Source: Eucalyptus grandis (taxonomy: Eukaryota; Streptophyta; Magnoliopsida; Myrtales; Myrtaceae). Taken from it: 64,000 bases of DNA. This document shows, one piece after another, positions 24,741 through 35,649 of this stretch (the first letter of the stretch is position 1; every line of letters starts with the position of its first letter). Position numbers and translations under genes: made by a program. The notes below the pieces were generated by a model. That model did no database searches, was not told the origin of the DNA, and saw only the letters and a program-made list of their open reading frames with translations. Location of the stretch: NCBI RefSeq assembly GCF_016545825.1, contig NC_052619.1:29613803-29677802 (forward strand), written 5' to 3'.

Positions 24741-24989
24741 TGTTGGAAGATATGCCGAAGATCCACCAGATTACGTTGGATATATCTTTGAGATTGTAAT
24801 TAATTATTTTGTATCAATCTAGGATTAGATATGGTATACCAGGATTAGATATGATATACTTCCTTATTCATTGAACATCCTTTATATTATTTAATTCTCT
24901 ATGTACATTGAAACAATCAATGAAGTGCACAGGATACATTCTCTCTCTCATTCTCGATATCCTTCTCGTTTCCTCTTTATTTTTTGACA
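24741..24989 (+). repeat. 3' LTR of Copia element 2
   Basis: 249 bp, starts tgttggaaga, ends tttgaca. Confidence 0.9.
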
Positions 24990-25698
24990 AGATGATTTTG
25001 AGAGGACAAAAGAAATAGGAAAAGAAAGAGAATAAACCGTCTTAGTCCTCCATTGTCATGCTCAAGCTCGGCCAGCGAACTTGAGCCTCATATTTCGAAT
25101 CTAAGCTCAAGCGAGCTTTAGATGGAGCCCTAGATTTGCAATCTAGAGCTTAGCTAGACATCGAATCTGATTCGAGGTCGACCATGCATAGGTCGACGTA
25201 CGCAATGGATGAGGCGAAGGTGGAGGTGACGGCATGATTCATTGACGCGACAGAGGGCCTCGAGCTCCTGGCCAACCCAGCATCGACACAAAGGGCATGG
25301 GAGGAGTTGGACAAGAGGTGGCAGCGCTAGAGGTCAGAGAAGAAGTGGGCACATGGTGGCGAAGATGAAGGCGATGTGCCCAAGGCGGCGGAGTCTTCAA
25401 AGCATGGGAGGGCTTCAAAAATAAAAGAGAGAAGAGGGAAAGTTGTACAATTGAAGAGAGAAGATGAAACATTAATTGAAAAGAGAGATAAGTCACGGGG
25501 ATTTCTAATGGTGGGCCCAAATGCAACAGAGGTGGTCTAGTGAATGAACTCGAATTTTGCCACGTTAGGCTCCACCCAATATTTTCTCCTTTCTGATACC
25601 CTCATGCAAAGTATCAAGAAGCCATGTCATAAACTCAGCTGGATCTTAGACCCAAAAAAAAAAAAAAAAAAAACTCTGCTAAATTGGACTGCTTGCCT
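24990..25698. other. Intergenic, no gene recognised
   Basis: A GC-richer patch (about 25060-25540) has frames open on both strands for 60-95 codons, but neither reads like a known protein, and low-complexity gctcaagc-type sequence explains the openness. From ~25600 the sequence matches 63640 onward (caaagtatcaagaagccatg against caaagtatcgagaagtcatg), the right part of a segmental duplication. An A-run lies at about 25655-25672. Confidence 0.45.
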
Positions 25699-25707
25699 AT
25701 TTGAAAT

Positions 25708-26226
25708 GGGGAAATGACACAAATAATCATTGATTTGTAGTCCAATGTGCCAAATTGTCCCTAGAATTTTAATTTGTTCAATGTACTCATTGAATTATTA
25801 ATGTTCAATTGAATCCTTCCATTGCTTAAACGTTATTTTTTTTATGATGTGGATTATTATAAGTGAAGTTGGATTTATAAAAATGATGAATCAACATATC
25901 CATTCTTTTATCCATTTACTTTAGAAAAGTAGAAAAAGTTACAGCATTTCAATATACCTCGTAATTTAAGAACGTGATTATTTATCATAATTTGAAATGA
26001 ATATCTTACTTAAATACTCCATGTGTAACTTTTTTAGTTGTACATCGTTCAAACTTCAATCATTGGAAATTTATATCAACAGATTTCGTTAACTTAAATT
26101 AACGGAATGACAACACTAATTATTTTTATATAGTTTAGGAATTAATTTGAACATTTACAAACTACATTAAACAAAATAAAAGTTCAAGAACAGCATTGCA
26201 CATTGGATTATTTGTGTCATTTTCTC
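25708..26226. mobile_element. Mutator-type MITE with 9-bp TSD
   Basis: The direct repeat atttgaaat occurs at 25699-25707 and 26227-26235. Between them the ends are inverted: the left end begins ggggaaatgacacaaataat and the right end, read in reverse complement, begins gagaaaatgacacaaataat. The inverted similarity extends roughly 80 bp (ccaatgtgc, ttgttcaatgta / ttgtttaatgta). No transposase is encoded. A 9-bp duplication plus G-rich terminal inverted repeats fits a non-autonomous Mutator-like element. The same insertion is present at 63715-64000. Confidence 0.85.
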
Positions 26227-26235
26227 ATTTGAAAT

Positions 26236-26767
26236 TGGCCTCCGCTTGTCTAACTGCTTGTAGAAAATTGGGGCCCTTGATATTCACTTATATTTTCCAA
26301 GACTCATCGAAGAGTTTCCTTTATAAATTCTCTTCTTTAGTTCTATAAGTCCACTAATTTCATCTTTATTTAACATTCTAGCCTAAAGAGAGTACAATGC
26401 TTTTTGATATATTTGCTAGTTAAAAAGGGGGGGAAAGTAGTATATTTTTTTCTCATATCTTTTTCCTAATTGTATTTATAATGACCTTTGGATTTAGCTT
26501 GCATACAAAAGCCAGAAGTCCAAAGTAAACTGACAAGACGTACTTCGTGATCAAATAACAAAATCTAAGTAAACTGAAAATCCTCAAAGCTTCTATACGG
26601 TCATTTGTTTGCAAAATAGTCGACTCATATATGTATATATATACATACATACATACATACATATATAGACATACATACATACATAGACATACATACATAC
26701 ATACATATACATACATACGTATACATACATATACATACATACATGTATCATGTATGTATGTATATAT

Positions 26768-26811
<44 letters not shown>

Positions 26812-27502
26812 GATGCCGTATGATAGTAAAGGGAAACAATGTATTGTGACATTTAATGAGGCATTCTACTAGAAATATACTAATTCCACACATTTCGTTA
26901 GGTCAAGTCATTAATGATCCACTTGAATTTCAATGTAGACAATTTAAATGTGTGCAGAGAATATCTAAGTGATGAAAGCTTACTCTGTTTCAATCAGAAG
27001 CATAGAGCAAGTCAATTAAATTCAACATTATTGATTTTCTTTTTTCACTCAGAGCGACGACAAAGGACTCAATTCAGTTCGACGTGTCATAAACTGGAGT
27101 CAACTGAAAGGTTCTTCCCAATGCTCATCCCTTTCCACGAAGCAGCACCACTCATTCCCTTTTCTTTTAAGACGGGGAAAATCATAGTTTAAAATGAGCG
27201 TAATTTGCACGTCTGATTTAATAGTCTGCAACAACCATGTGCTCTCTGATGGAAGCCGACTTTCTTCTGGCAGTCAACAATGGCCATCGTCGCACCTGCA
27301 CACCTAATGTTTTTCTAACTCCATCCTCTGATTTTACATTATATTAAGTTGGAGTCCGTGCATGGCATTTCCTATTCATACACTCCGAAACTTACCCTCT
27401 TCCTCAAATCCATCGTTGATCTTGCACTTTTTTCTTCGGGAATTCGAAGCTCCGATCCATCCTGTAAGCTCGCATACTTTCATAATAAAAGAAGCAGCAT
27501 CA
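26236..27502. other. Intergenic with ATAC/GA microsatellites
   Basis: Nothing gene-like is seen apart from the microsatellite at 26629-26809. The 146-codon minus-strand frame across it is an artefact of the repeats. Confidence 0.5.
26629..26809. repeat. Compound microsatellite (atac)n, (tatg)n, (ga)n
   Basis: Runs of atac units interrupted by atag and tatac are followed by a short tatg run and about 20 ga units ending near 26809. Confidence 0.95.
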
Positions 27503-27802
27503 ATGGCGTCCAAAAGCGGCCTCTTTTTTCATGGCCTTCGTCCTGGCACTTGTGCTGGTCCCACCACCGACCGAATAGGTCAGTGCGAAGCGGCTCGGGT
27601 TCTGTTATAGCTGCCGAACATTCCGAACTTGCCAACGCTCCCAGGAGGGACGTTCCCGCCACTCTCGGGGGCCTCATTCCCTCCACTTCTGGGGGCGACG
27701 TTCCCAACACAACCATCTTTCTCCCAAACCCCTTCGTTCCCGACCACCCCCTCCATCCTTTTCCTTGCTCCACCACCCTCGACCTCTTTCTCTAGTCCTT
27801 GA
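27503..27802 (+). pseudogene. Small secreted proline-rich protein pseudogene (putative cell-wall protein type)
   Basis: From the ATG at 27503 one frame runs to TGA at 27800-27802, about 99 codons, broken by TAG at 27608. After MASKSGLFF a run of T bases precedes a shift: the neighbouring frame continues with a hydrophobic stretch (MAFVLALVLVPPP) that completes a signal peptide. The original frame then supplies a proline-rich tail (LPNIPNLPTLPGG, FPTQPSFSQTPSFP). A signal peptide plus short Pro-rich repeats suggests an apoplastic or wall protein. I cannot name the family, and chance open frames in C-rich DNA are an alternative. Confidence 0.4.
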
Positions 27803-27909
27803 AGTATTGAAGTCCATATAGCTCATTTGAATATGATACAGATGTTGCACGCATGACTTTCAGGGATTAGTTATTACGCAAATGGTGCGCTACATTCAGT
27901 ATATCAATG

Positions 27910-28085
27910 TACTGGAGATCTACTAGACCCCGGTCTGTGTCATAAGTGGGTTAGATAATAATGCCTCGCTTTTGTCTCTTGGATGTGGTCTCTCTAGTGG
28001 AGGACTTAGATATCATACTTTCTTAATTCTTATTCGTGTAAGGGGATTCTCTGTAACTTACTCTTATTCGTATATTATCTGGTAT
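27910..28085 (+). repeat. Right copy, part 1, of the duplicated segment at 480-645
   Basis: Shares gagatctact, taataatgcc, cttggatgtggtctctctag and ggattctctgtaactta with 480-645. The match stops near 28078 and resumes at 29466. Confidence 0.65.
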
Positions 28086-28176
28086 TATTTTATTTTTCTA
28101 GGCAATATCTTCTTACTTGTTGTATTACCAAACAACCTTTCCGGAATGTATTGTTTCCATGCATCCATATTTGTTT

Positions 28177-28355
28177 TTTTTTTTTTTTGATACCCGGGAA
28201 TCGCCGTACAACGTAAACCCGGGGGCACTAGTGTAGGAACCCACCTCCCACAGCACCCCACTTAAGTCACGCAACGTGACGAGTTGGGGAATCGAACCCT
28301 GGCCAATGGTGTGGCCAACGTACGCCCAAACCAATTCGCCCATCACGGGGTGGGT
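28177..28355 (-). mobile_element. tRNA-derived SINE with 18-bp TSD
   Basis: The 18 bases atgcatccatatttgttt occur at 28159-28176 and 28356-28373, exactly flanking the element. On the minus strand it starts acccaccccgtgatggg, has a box A-like tggtttgggcg at about 28325-28335 and a perfect box B ggttcgattcc at 28288-28298. It ends in a poly(A) tail (the T run at 28177-28188 on the plus strand). Internal RNA polymerase III promoter boxes, an A-tail and a long TSD are diagnostic of a SINE moved by a LINE reverse transcriptase. Length is ~179 bp. Confidence 0.93.
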
Positions 28356-29018
28356 ATGCATCCATATTTGTTTCATGCAACTGCAAGAGAAAATTCACAA
28401 ATTTAGTTGAAAATGAAAGCGATACTCACTTTAAATCGAAGTGGCATTGGAAGTTACAAAATCAACGTGGGCTTTTGCTAAAAAAATTGACTTCAATCAA
28501 TTTCCAGAGACAATTTTTCATTTGGATATGCTATCGGTGGTTGTGATTGTCTGTGAAGCACTAATAAGATAAAATTAACTACTATAGCTCAATAATTAGG
28601 AGGAGTCAATTTCATATATTCACTAGTTATATTGTACATGCTCTGGACGGAAAATAGCTTAGTAAGGTTTAGAAATTAGTATGTTGCCTTAGAAATGGAA
28701 AGCATATGATTTCCAAAAAGCAAATGCTTTTATTTGCTGAATTATAAAGAGACCAATTGTATCGAATCATACCAGAGAACACAAAAGAAATGAAGAGAAT
28801 CACGCCTATATACACAAATAAATGTAAATAATGTTAAAAATAAGCGATGATAATATCGATTAAGAATCTAGCCATTCAAATAAATGAACCTGACCTTTGG
28901 TTCCATGTTGATGTATTCAATGCTCAAAATCCAAAGGAAAAAGCGAACGCATCCAACCAGCATATGTTAAAAACTAATAAGTTTGATAGATTAATCCAAG
29001 AGAATGAGAGTAAAAATG

Positions 29019-29023
<5 letters not shown>

Positions 29024-29056
<33 letters not shown>
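29024..29056. repeat. (ta)n microsatellite
   Basis: Uninterrupted ta repeat. Confidence 0.95.
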
Positions 29057-29058
<2 letters not shown>

Positions 29059-29065
29059 TCATTTG

Positions 29066-29139
29066 TGTTAGATGTATATTTTTAAAATTAGGTTAATCGT
29101 AACTTACATTAATTGTAATTGAACCTAATTTTCTCTCAC

Positions 29140-29197
<58 letters not shown>

Positions 29198-29308
29198 AGG
29201 CTTGTACTCTTCATTTGCTAATGAGAATACACCACACTTTCCTCTTCTTCCTCTTTATCACAAACCACACAAATCTCAACTATTTGTTTAGCTTTCTATT
29301 CCGTGACA
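29066..29308 (+). mobile_element. Possible solo LTR of a small Copia-type element
   Basis: Begins tgttagatgt and ends ccgtgaca, with a T/C-rich block (ctcttcttcctctttatca) near its end and a (ta)n run where a TATA region would lie. No matching second copy and no target duplication (atttg left, aacca right) are seen, so this rests on layout alone. Confidence 0.25.
29145..29193. repeat. (ta)n microsatellite
   Basis: Uninterrupted ta repeat, preceded by the inverted pair aattaggtt / aacctaatt at about 29088-29130. Confidence 0.95.
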
Positions 29309-29465
29309 AACCAAAGATTTCAATGATGCTCATGTGTGACTTATTAATCAATGGAATGGCTTAAGACATAGATGCCTCCATCCTCTTATTTCTTATGCAA
29401 ACGCTAAGCGAGAGTTGCATTGAGTTAAAGGGAAAAGTCCTTCGGAAAGTAAACCACATTTGCCC

Positions 29466-29565
29466 TTATTCTTGCTATGTCACCGAACAAAATGAGGGTA
29501 CAAACATATTGAAAAGACAATATTGACCCTTCACTTAACAAAATTAGGTAAATGAATTTAAAGAA
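29466..29565 (+). repeat. Right copy, part 2, of the duplicated segment
   Basis: Matches about 645-755 (attcttgct, tcaccgaacaaaatgaggg against tcactgaacacaatgaggg, ttgacccttca). Confidence 0.65.
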
Positions 29566-29715
29566 ATTAATAATTATTACAAAAGTTCTAAACATATTAC
29601 AATTGTGCTAATTCATGCTAAACATTTTGTATTTGTGTAAATTTAATCCATCCGGCTAATTTTTACTGAAAATCGCTAATGTGGATATGGATCATCCTAT
29701 GTGGTATGGCCGATT

Positions 29716-31687
29716 TATTGACACCTAAATTATTTGTTAGGTTTCTTTTATTTTTATTTTATTTTGTCTTTTTAGAAAAGTAGAAAAAAAAAACACAAAA
29801 AAAGAAAAAGAAGAAGAAGCAACCCTCGCATGGGCCCGTGAGGCCCATTTTTGCCTCAGCCCGGCACAGCCGAGTCTTCTTCTTCCTCGCACAGTTGTAG
29901 CGCACGCGCCGGAGGCGCGACACTAGAGCGGAGGGAAGGAGCAACGACGCACATGGGGGAGCTGGCGACGTGTTAAAGGATGGGCAGGTGGCGGATGAGA
30001 CGCCAGTTCGACCAACAAAGGCCGTTCGGCGCACAGGGACCGGCGGTCGAAGCTCCGTCGACCGGCCGCCCCCTCGCCTATAAATTAGGCTCCCCCGACG
30101 ACAGCAAAGGGCACGGCGAGAAGGATCGAGGCTGCAAATCCTCGAAACCTCCCATTGAGAGACTTCGGAAGGGGGCCGAGGACGAGCACGCCGAGATCCA
30201 AGGTCGGCCGGAGGAGGGCGGCCGAAGAAGAGACAACGCGAAGCAAGATCGACAGCAAGCGAGCTTCGAAAGCTTCCCCCGAGAGACTTTAGGGGAGGCC
30301 CGAATGCTCGCAAGCTAAGATCTGAGAGCTCGTGGCTGAAGAGGGAAGAGAGCATACACAGAGGAGAGAGAAGGCGTTCCGGCCAGATCTGACCGAATCC
30401 AGGACTCGCCGTCGCCATTGTTGTTCGCTTTCTTGTCGTCGCCGTCGTCAATCGATCCTGCCATCACCGTTCATCGTCCCCGTTTTGAGGAAAGGTAAAA
30501 GGGCCGTCGCCGTCGCCTTCGCCGTTCATCGCATTTGCCATATTCTGCTGTCGACGTTGTCTTTGCCGTTGCCATCGCCGTCGTCGCCGCCGTAAAGCCT
30601 TGGTTTCCTCCCCCCTCGGCGCCGCGAATTCGCAAACCCTAGTGTTTGCGATTTTCCGGGTCATGAAGCGGACCTGGATCCGGGTTGGGTCGGGTAGGTT
30701 TTCCGCAATTTCGGGCGGCGGGAAGCCGGGTCGCGAGGTCGGATCGGATCCGGGTAGGGTTTCGCTAGGAACTCGGGACGTGGACTAGGTCGGGCCGGGC
30801 GTTCCTAAACGCCCGCCATGGCGTCATTTTGTTAAAAAAAAAAAAAAGTCGAGCCCGCATAGCGAGCCCATCTGCATTTCAGGGCCGGGTCGAACCCAAC
30901 CCGCGGATCCGACCGGGTCGGTTTTATTTTGTTTTATTATTTTAATATAAAATAATATTCTAATAAATAATAAATAAATAATTTATTTTCAAAAAAATCA
31001 AAAAATTTTTATTTTCAAAAAATATTTAAAAATGTTAAAAAATGTTTATTTTCCAAAAAATCGAGAAAATAAAAAATAATTTATTTTCCAAAATATTGAA
31101 AAATATTAAAAAATATTTTATTTTCCGAAAAAAAAAAAAACAAAAATATTTCATATATTTCCAAAAAATGCCAAAAATCCAAAAAAAAAAAGCCAAAAAT
31201 TCATGAAAAAGCCAAAAAAATTCAGAAAAAGCCAAAAGGACTTGTATTTTTCCAAAAATACCAAAAAATCCAAAAAAAAATCCTTTTATGTCCAAAAATT
31301 AGAAAAAGACTCAAAAATGTTTTTCATCCCAAAAATGCTTGGAAAATCACTCGAACATCCAAAAAGCCTCAAGGTTTAAACAAGATTAAGTACCAAAAGG
31401 GCATTAGTGATTAACTAGTGTAATCAAGTCCCCGATTCTAATTTCTCTGGTTGCGCAGGAGTGAGTATTTATCCCAATACTTCGCTTGAGTTTCTAATCA
31501 ACCCACCCCAAAACGATTAATGACGACTCCATTTTAAAAATTGAGTTACAAGTTAAAAACCTAGACTATTAAAGTCGTGAATTGGTGGACTTGAGAGAGT
31601 CCGGGCATAACTAATTTCAGCCGAGCCATTAGCCTCCTTAGGTGCTCGTACCCGATTGCGGGCGCCGAAAAAAGAGAGGTCGTGACA
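29716..31687 (+). repeat. 5' LTR of element A
   Basis: 1972 bp, begins tattgacacctaaattattt (a G-to-A change against the 3' LTR start) and ends ggtcgtgaca. It has a GC-rich middle with a 5'-UTR-like region, then a long A-rich stretch (30920-31330). Relative to the 3' LTR it has ~75 extra bases near 31565-31640. Confidence 0.9.
30079..30087 (+). promoter_or_regulatory. TATA box of element A 5' LTR
   Basis: tataaatta follows ccctcgcc; the matching site in the 3' LTR is the better tataaatag at 42521-42529. Confidence 0.65.
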
Positions 31688-31689
31688 GC

Positions 31690-31709
31690 TTGGCGACTCC
31701 GCTAGGGAC
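31690..31709 (+). other. Primer-binding site of element A
   Basis: ttggcgactccgctagggac begins two bases after the 5' LTR. This is the form used by Tat/Ogre Gypsy elements; from memory they prime with an arginine tRNA. One G-to-A change is present. Confidence 0.75.
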
Positions 31710-32226
31710 TTTGAGGAATTAGGCCATTTTTATCTTGTTTAAGCACTTTCTTGACTTGATTTTGTTTTTTTTCTTTATGCAGGTCAGTAGTTTAGAAACT
31801 TATTTTAATTTTGTTTAAAATAGATTATCTTGTGATTATAAATTGCTATGCATGCTTTAAATATTTAAGCACTACACGTGGCACACACAACCCGGCCACC
31901 GGACCTGGGCCGCCATAGGATCTCTAAGATGGTGTTAAGAAAGATACGACCTCGAACGCGAGACTACGATATAGAGGTTGCCTTTCTTTTCCCCGAATTT
32001 CTTAGCCGAGATTAGGAGGGTATGCTACTAACGCGAGACTGCGACAAGCAGACACCTTTTTAATCTCAACAAACCTTTTCAATTAGAAATCGAGCCGCAC
32101 ATCCCATGCGCATGTTCTTGTGTTTGCCATTTTCTTTAAAAGCAAAGTAATTTCTTTACTTTTACTCAGTCCTTTTATTGGCCCATGGCAATTTAGGATA
32201 GGTTTTCGAGTCCCAGTTTATATGCG

Positions 32227-33523
32227 ATGGGAGAAGACGATATCCAGTTTATTCCCGCTCCCAAAGCAGAGCTCTTCGGATGGTGGGGTCAATTGGACCA
32301 GTATGCCCAAGAACGTGTGAAAGCCAAAGTCGGTCATCTCCTATCGTTGATTCAAATCATTGTTTGTCCCGAAGTCATACAGGCTATGGCACATTTCTAG
32401 TGCCCGAAGACGACTACTTTTATGTTTGGTGGGTTTGAGCTAACCCCAACTCTGGAAGAATACAGCATCATCACTGGAATGCCTCTCGAGAATAAGCTTA
32501 TTAGGCTATCAACGGACATTATCCCGTTGGGTGGGTTAGCACGACTTTTAGGAACTGAAATCCACGACAAATTCTTGAAAACAACAATAATATCTGCCCA
32601 CTAGAATTCATGATTGTCTGTTTTCAAAATCAGCCTATAACCCAAAAAAGCGAGATTTTCCTCCTAGCCTTTTTTGGGTTCATCATTTTCCCCCATCAAA
32701 GAAATGTCATAAGTCCTAAGATGGCATGGATAGTTGATCGATCTCAATGGGGCAAAATTATGTCAACATGATTTTAACTGAAACATTTTTGTCCTTTAAT
32801 TGTTTTAAAGAAAACACGGAAAAAATCATGCGGGTCTCTCCGGAAATTTTACAAGTCTAGTTCTTTTCTCACCTAAGTGAATTCCGAGGCTTCATGCGAT
32901 CGTCTGGAATGAATGATTTCGAAAATCCATTACAAAAATTTATGGTTTTAGGACCATACATTCCCAATCAAAGCTGTTTAAATTGGATAAACTTCCTAAG
33001 AGACCCGGCTCCTGAGGCATTCCAATGGTGTGCTGGTTGGTTCTATGAAAAGAGAGCTCGCTTTGCTTTCAAGCGCTGCTATCCAATTCCGTTACTCGGC
33101 CTCACCGGTGCGATTTCCTATTTCCCACATAGGGTGGCACGATAGTATGGAGCCCTTCAGGAGATCCCGCCATCTTTCAAGAAGAGGGTCCCCCCACTCC
33201 TTTTCACCCATCAAATTTTTGAATACACGTTTGAGATTGACATTATTGAGGAAGCATGGAGCAGGTGCCATCGCAAAAGGATCGTGGTACCTGAAGGGCT
33301 TGAGAGAGAAGAAAAAGCCCACCACGCCTCCATGTCCTACATCCACAACCATCGTATCCCGACAAAATGGAAGCCATCAGTCCCTCACTCAATCAGCGAG
33401 AGCAGCCAGCACGAGCAAGCAGAGCTCATGGAGAGAAATTTGGGAATGGACTGGATACACACCTCAGAGCCGGTCCAAGAAAGCAAGCATCTGCGCAAGC
33501 GCAAGACTCCCCGTTGCATATAA
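32227..33523 (+). pseudogene. Element A ORF1, DUF7745-like, broken
   Basis: The start is the ATG at 32227 (MGEDDIQFIPAPKAELFGWW). The frame carries FGGFELTPTLEEYSIITGMP near 32425 and, after stops and a shift to another frame near 32605, continues with FQNQPITQKSEIFLLAFFG, NWINFLRDPAPEAFQWCAGW and a C-terminal basic/glutamate-rich part ending at 33523. The TPTLEEY pattern and the later AFFGFIIFP-type segment fit the DUF7745 domain that Ogre/Tat elements and plant proteins carry upstream of gag. Its function is not known to me. A TAG (near 32398), at least two frameshifts and several other stops make it a pseudogene. Confidence 0.6.
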
Positions 33524-33737
33524 ATTGGCAATCATGTGCCCTTTAGTGTTAATAATGTGAAAGTTTTGTCCCGTTGTTTAGGGACTTTTGTTTCATATCT
33601 AGTATTTCATTTTGTCTTTTCAATTTCAAGTTTTATATGTCAGAAGTCTGCGATCTATAAAATCCTCTTTTGATAAATAAAAAAAGTAGTTAGGCCATTG
33701 TCATGGGTCAATCTTTGTTTACTTTCGTGCTCATTCA

Positions 33738-35646
33738 TTGTTTTCGCAACAGCAGGTAATAATGAATCACCAACCACCAATCGCCCGCGAATGGCCTCAT
33801 GCAATAAGGCCCGATCAGAATGATGTACAAAATCGCCTCATTAACATTGAAGATGACATAGGACAGATGTCCATTGTCCTTCAACAACTCTCGAGACAAA
33901 TGAAATCCACTCAAGTTGAGCCCAACTCTATAGTTTCCTCAAACACCATCATGACACTCGCAAATTTGCCAGAAAATAGCCAGTACCATAGACAGTTTGA
34001 AATGATCATGAAAAAGTTAAGCCAGCTGCAGGAGCAGAATCCCATGGACCTATCTAATTACGCCGGCATTGAGATCCCTGAAAAACTCAAAGCACCCGAA
34101 TGCGAAAGGTATGCTGATACCTCCCACCCAGAGACCTACTTGCAGGCCTACCTAGTTCGAAGGATGATTCAATCGTACCAATTGAGCTTGACTGGCCCTG
34201 TCTTGCGATGGTACATTGTCAGGAAGATCAGTCCCCTTAAAACCTAGAGGGAACTAATTCATGTTTTTCACCAAGAGTATAATATTGACATCACCCCTGA
34301 CATCACCTTGCCCTACGAAGAGCCGATGATCGTAGAGCACGAGGAGCCATTAGTCGCTGAGATAGGAGAAGAGCATGTCAATGAAGCCTTGCATGATAAA
34401 GGGGTAGCTGAGCAACATCCTGTTACTGGAAAATTTCCCACAAGGAAAGGCAAGGAGCCTTTGTACGAGATCAAAGACACAGAGCCTGTTCAAGAGTGGG
34501 GCACAACTGGACAACTCCCCAAGCTTACTCCAAGAGCTAGGGTCCAAAGAATACCAACCCCTATCAACCTGGAAAGTGAATCAGACAGTGAAACTTTAAT
34601 CGAGCTGGCAAAACGAAAGGCCTTACTCAAAAGGTCTGGACCAGAAGCCAAGAAAAGAAAGTCTAAGCAGATCAATTCAGCATCTGTTGATGAGCCACCG
34701 CACCAAAGCTTCGAGCATTCCCAAGAATACAGCTTTGAAGGCTACCATCCTCTAAAGTACAACCCCGAAGACTTCCCAGCCCTAGAATACAATCCTAAGG
34801 ACTTCCAACGTTATTTCGACAATGAAACTGACGATTCATCGTATAACTGTTTCCTACTCTCACCCGAGGATGAAGGCCCGTCAGAAGAGGAAGCATACGT
34901 CTTTATCCACTACGATCCTAACGAAGTACTAAGCTCATCCTCTGTCCATGAGGATAGCCTTAATACTTCATCCTCATTCGGAAATTTTAACCCAAAAGAA
35001 AGCAAATGGAGTAATTTCGGTAGAGTCTAACTTTCCTGAAACAGAAAAATTCACCACTACAACGAATATGCAGTGGGAAAACCAGTGGCCTAATCAAGAC
35101 ATACCAGGCTTGTCTTGCCCTGGTAGGATCATGACCCCCATAGAAATGTGGATACCCAATCTCTGCAAGTATAACGTCACAACTTGCCCCGTGGCCCACT
35201 TGCAGTACCTCCATGCTGAAATGAGTCGGTACTATGGCCCGATGTCATTCACAACTCAGGCCTTCCAAGAAAGTCTTACGGGGTATGTATTACAATGGTT
35301 CATCACAACAGATATCTATCTCATGAGAGATTGGAATGAGCTATCTTCTGCATTCCTGCTTTAGTATCAAAGCCAGATTGGGACTGAAGTGCATTGTCAG
35401 AACTTGGTTCACTTCAGAAGAAGACCAATGGAGAATTTCCAAGCATATGCAAGGAGGTGGGAGACTTTTATGATGCAAACTCACCCTCAACTGGCCGAAG
35501 AAGAAATGATAAAGTTGTTCATAGGGGCTTTACCTCGCAAGCATCGTTGTTGGTTGCATGGGTTGCACTTCCATAGCTTCAATAAAGTGGTCCTCTCATG
35601 CGAATACTTTGAGTCTACTGAAGGCGAGGAATTCAAAGATGTTTAG
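33738..35646 (+). pseudogene. gag: Element A gag with two capsid-like segments, broken
   Basis: The frame opens near 33738, with an ATG at 33762. Residues 1-110 form a probable coiled-coil region. The first capsid-like segment (about 34090-34290) contains SLTGPVLRWY followed by xRELIHVFHQEYNIDI. An acidic linker (34308-35030) has a basic patch (GPEAKKRKSKQ) and repeated YNPxDF units. After a frameshift near 35030, a second capsid-like segment contains SLTGYVLQWF, DWNELSSAFLL, FQAYARRWETFMM and FIGALPRKHR. Stops occur at 34245 and 35362. No zinc knuckle is seen. Tat gag normally has one such domain, so the doubling is unusual. Confidence 0.75.
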
Positions 35647-35649
35647 CTT

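Larger units (their letters stand above)
19771..24989 (+). mobile_element. Copia element 2 with short LTRs, decayed
   Basis: LTRs at 19771-19988 and 24741-24989 share tgttggaagatatgccgaag at the start. Five-base flanks ggatg (left) and agatg (right) agree at four of five positions. The 3' LTR has about 31 extra bases in a gattagatatg-type short repeat. The internal order is gag, protease, integrase, RT, partial RNase H. The coding region has many stops, at least three frameshifts and a deletion inside RNase H. Confidence 0.92.
28374..29465. other. Non-coding segment absent from the 480-1000 copy
   Basis: No gene is recognised. It contains two (ta)n microsatellites (29024-29056, 29145-29193) and a possible small LTR at 29066-29308. 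The stretch 28078-29465 as a whole has no counterpart between the matching pieces in the left copy. Confidence 0.5.

Noticed and set aside
25239..25526. 95-codon minus-strand frame and overlapping plus-strand frame
   Set aside because: Low-complexity GC-rich DNA open on both strands; no homology recognised.
26453..26893. 146-codon minus-strand frame
   Set aside because: It is mostly translated microsatellite (YVCMYV and SLSLSL runs).
28177..28355. Box A/B sequence as a functional tRNA gene
   Set aside because: It has an A-tail and an 18-bp TSD, and no acceptor stem forms; it is a SINE.
29759..30451. 230-codon minus-strand frame, and matching frames at 42180-42706
   Set aside because: They lie in the GC-rich part of element A LTRs, antisense to the TATA box and leader, and are not conserved intact between the two LTRs.
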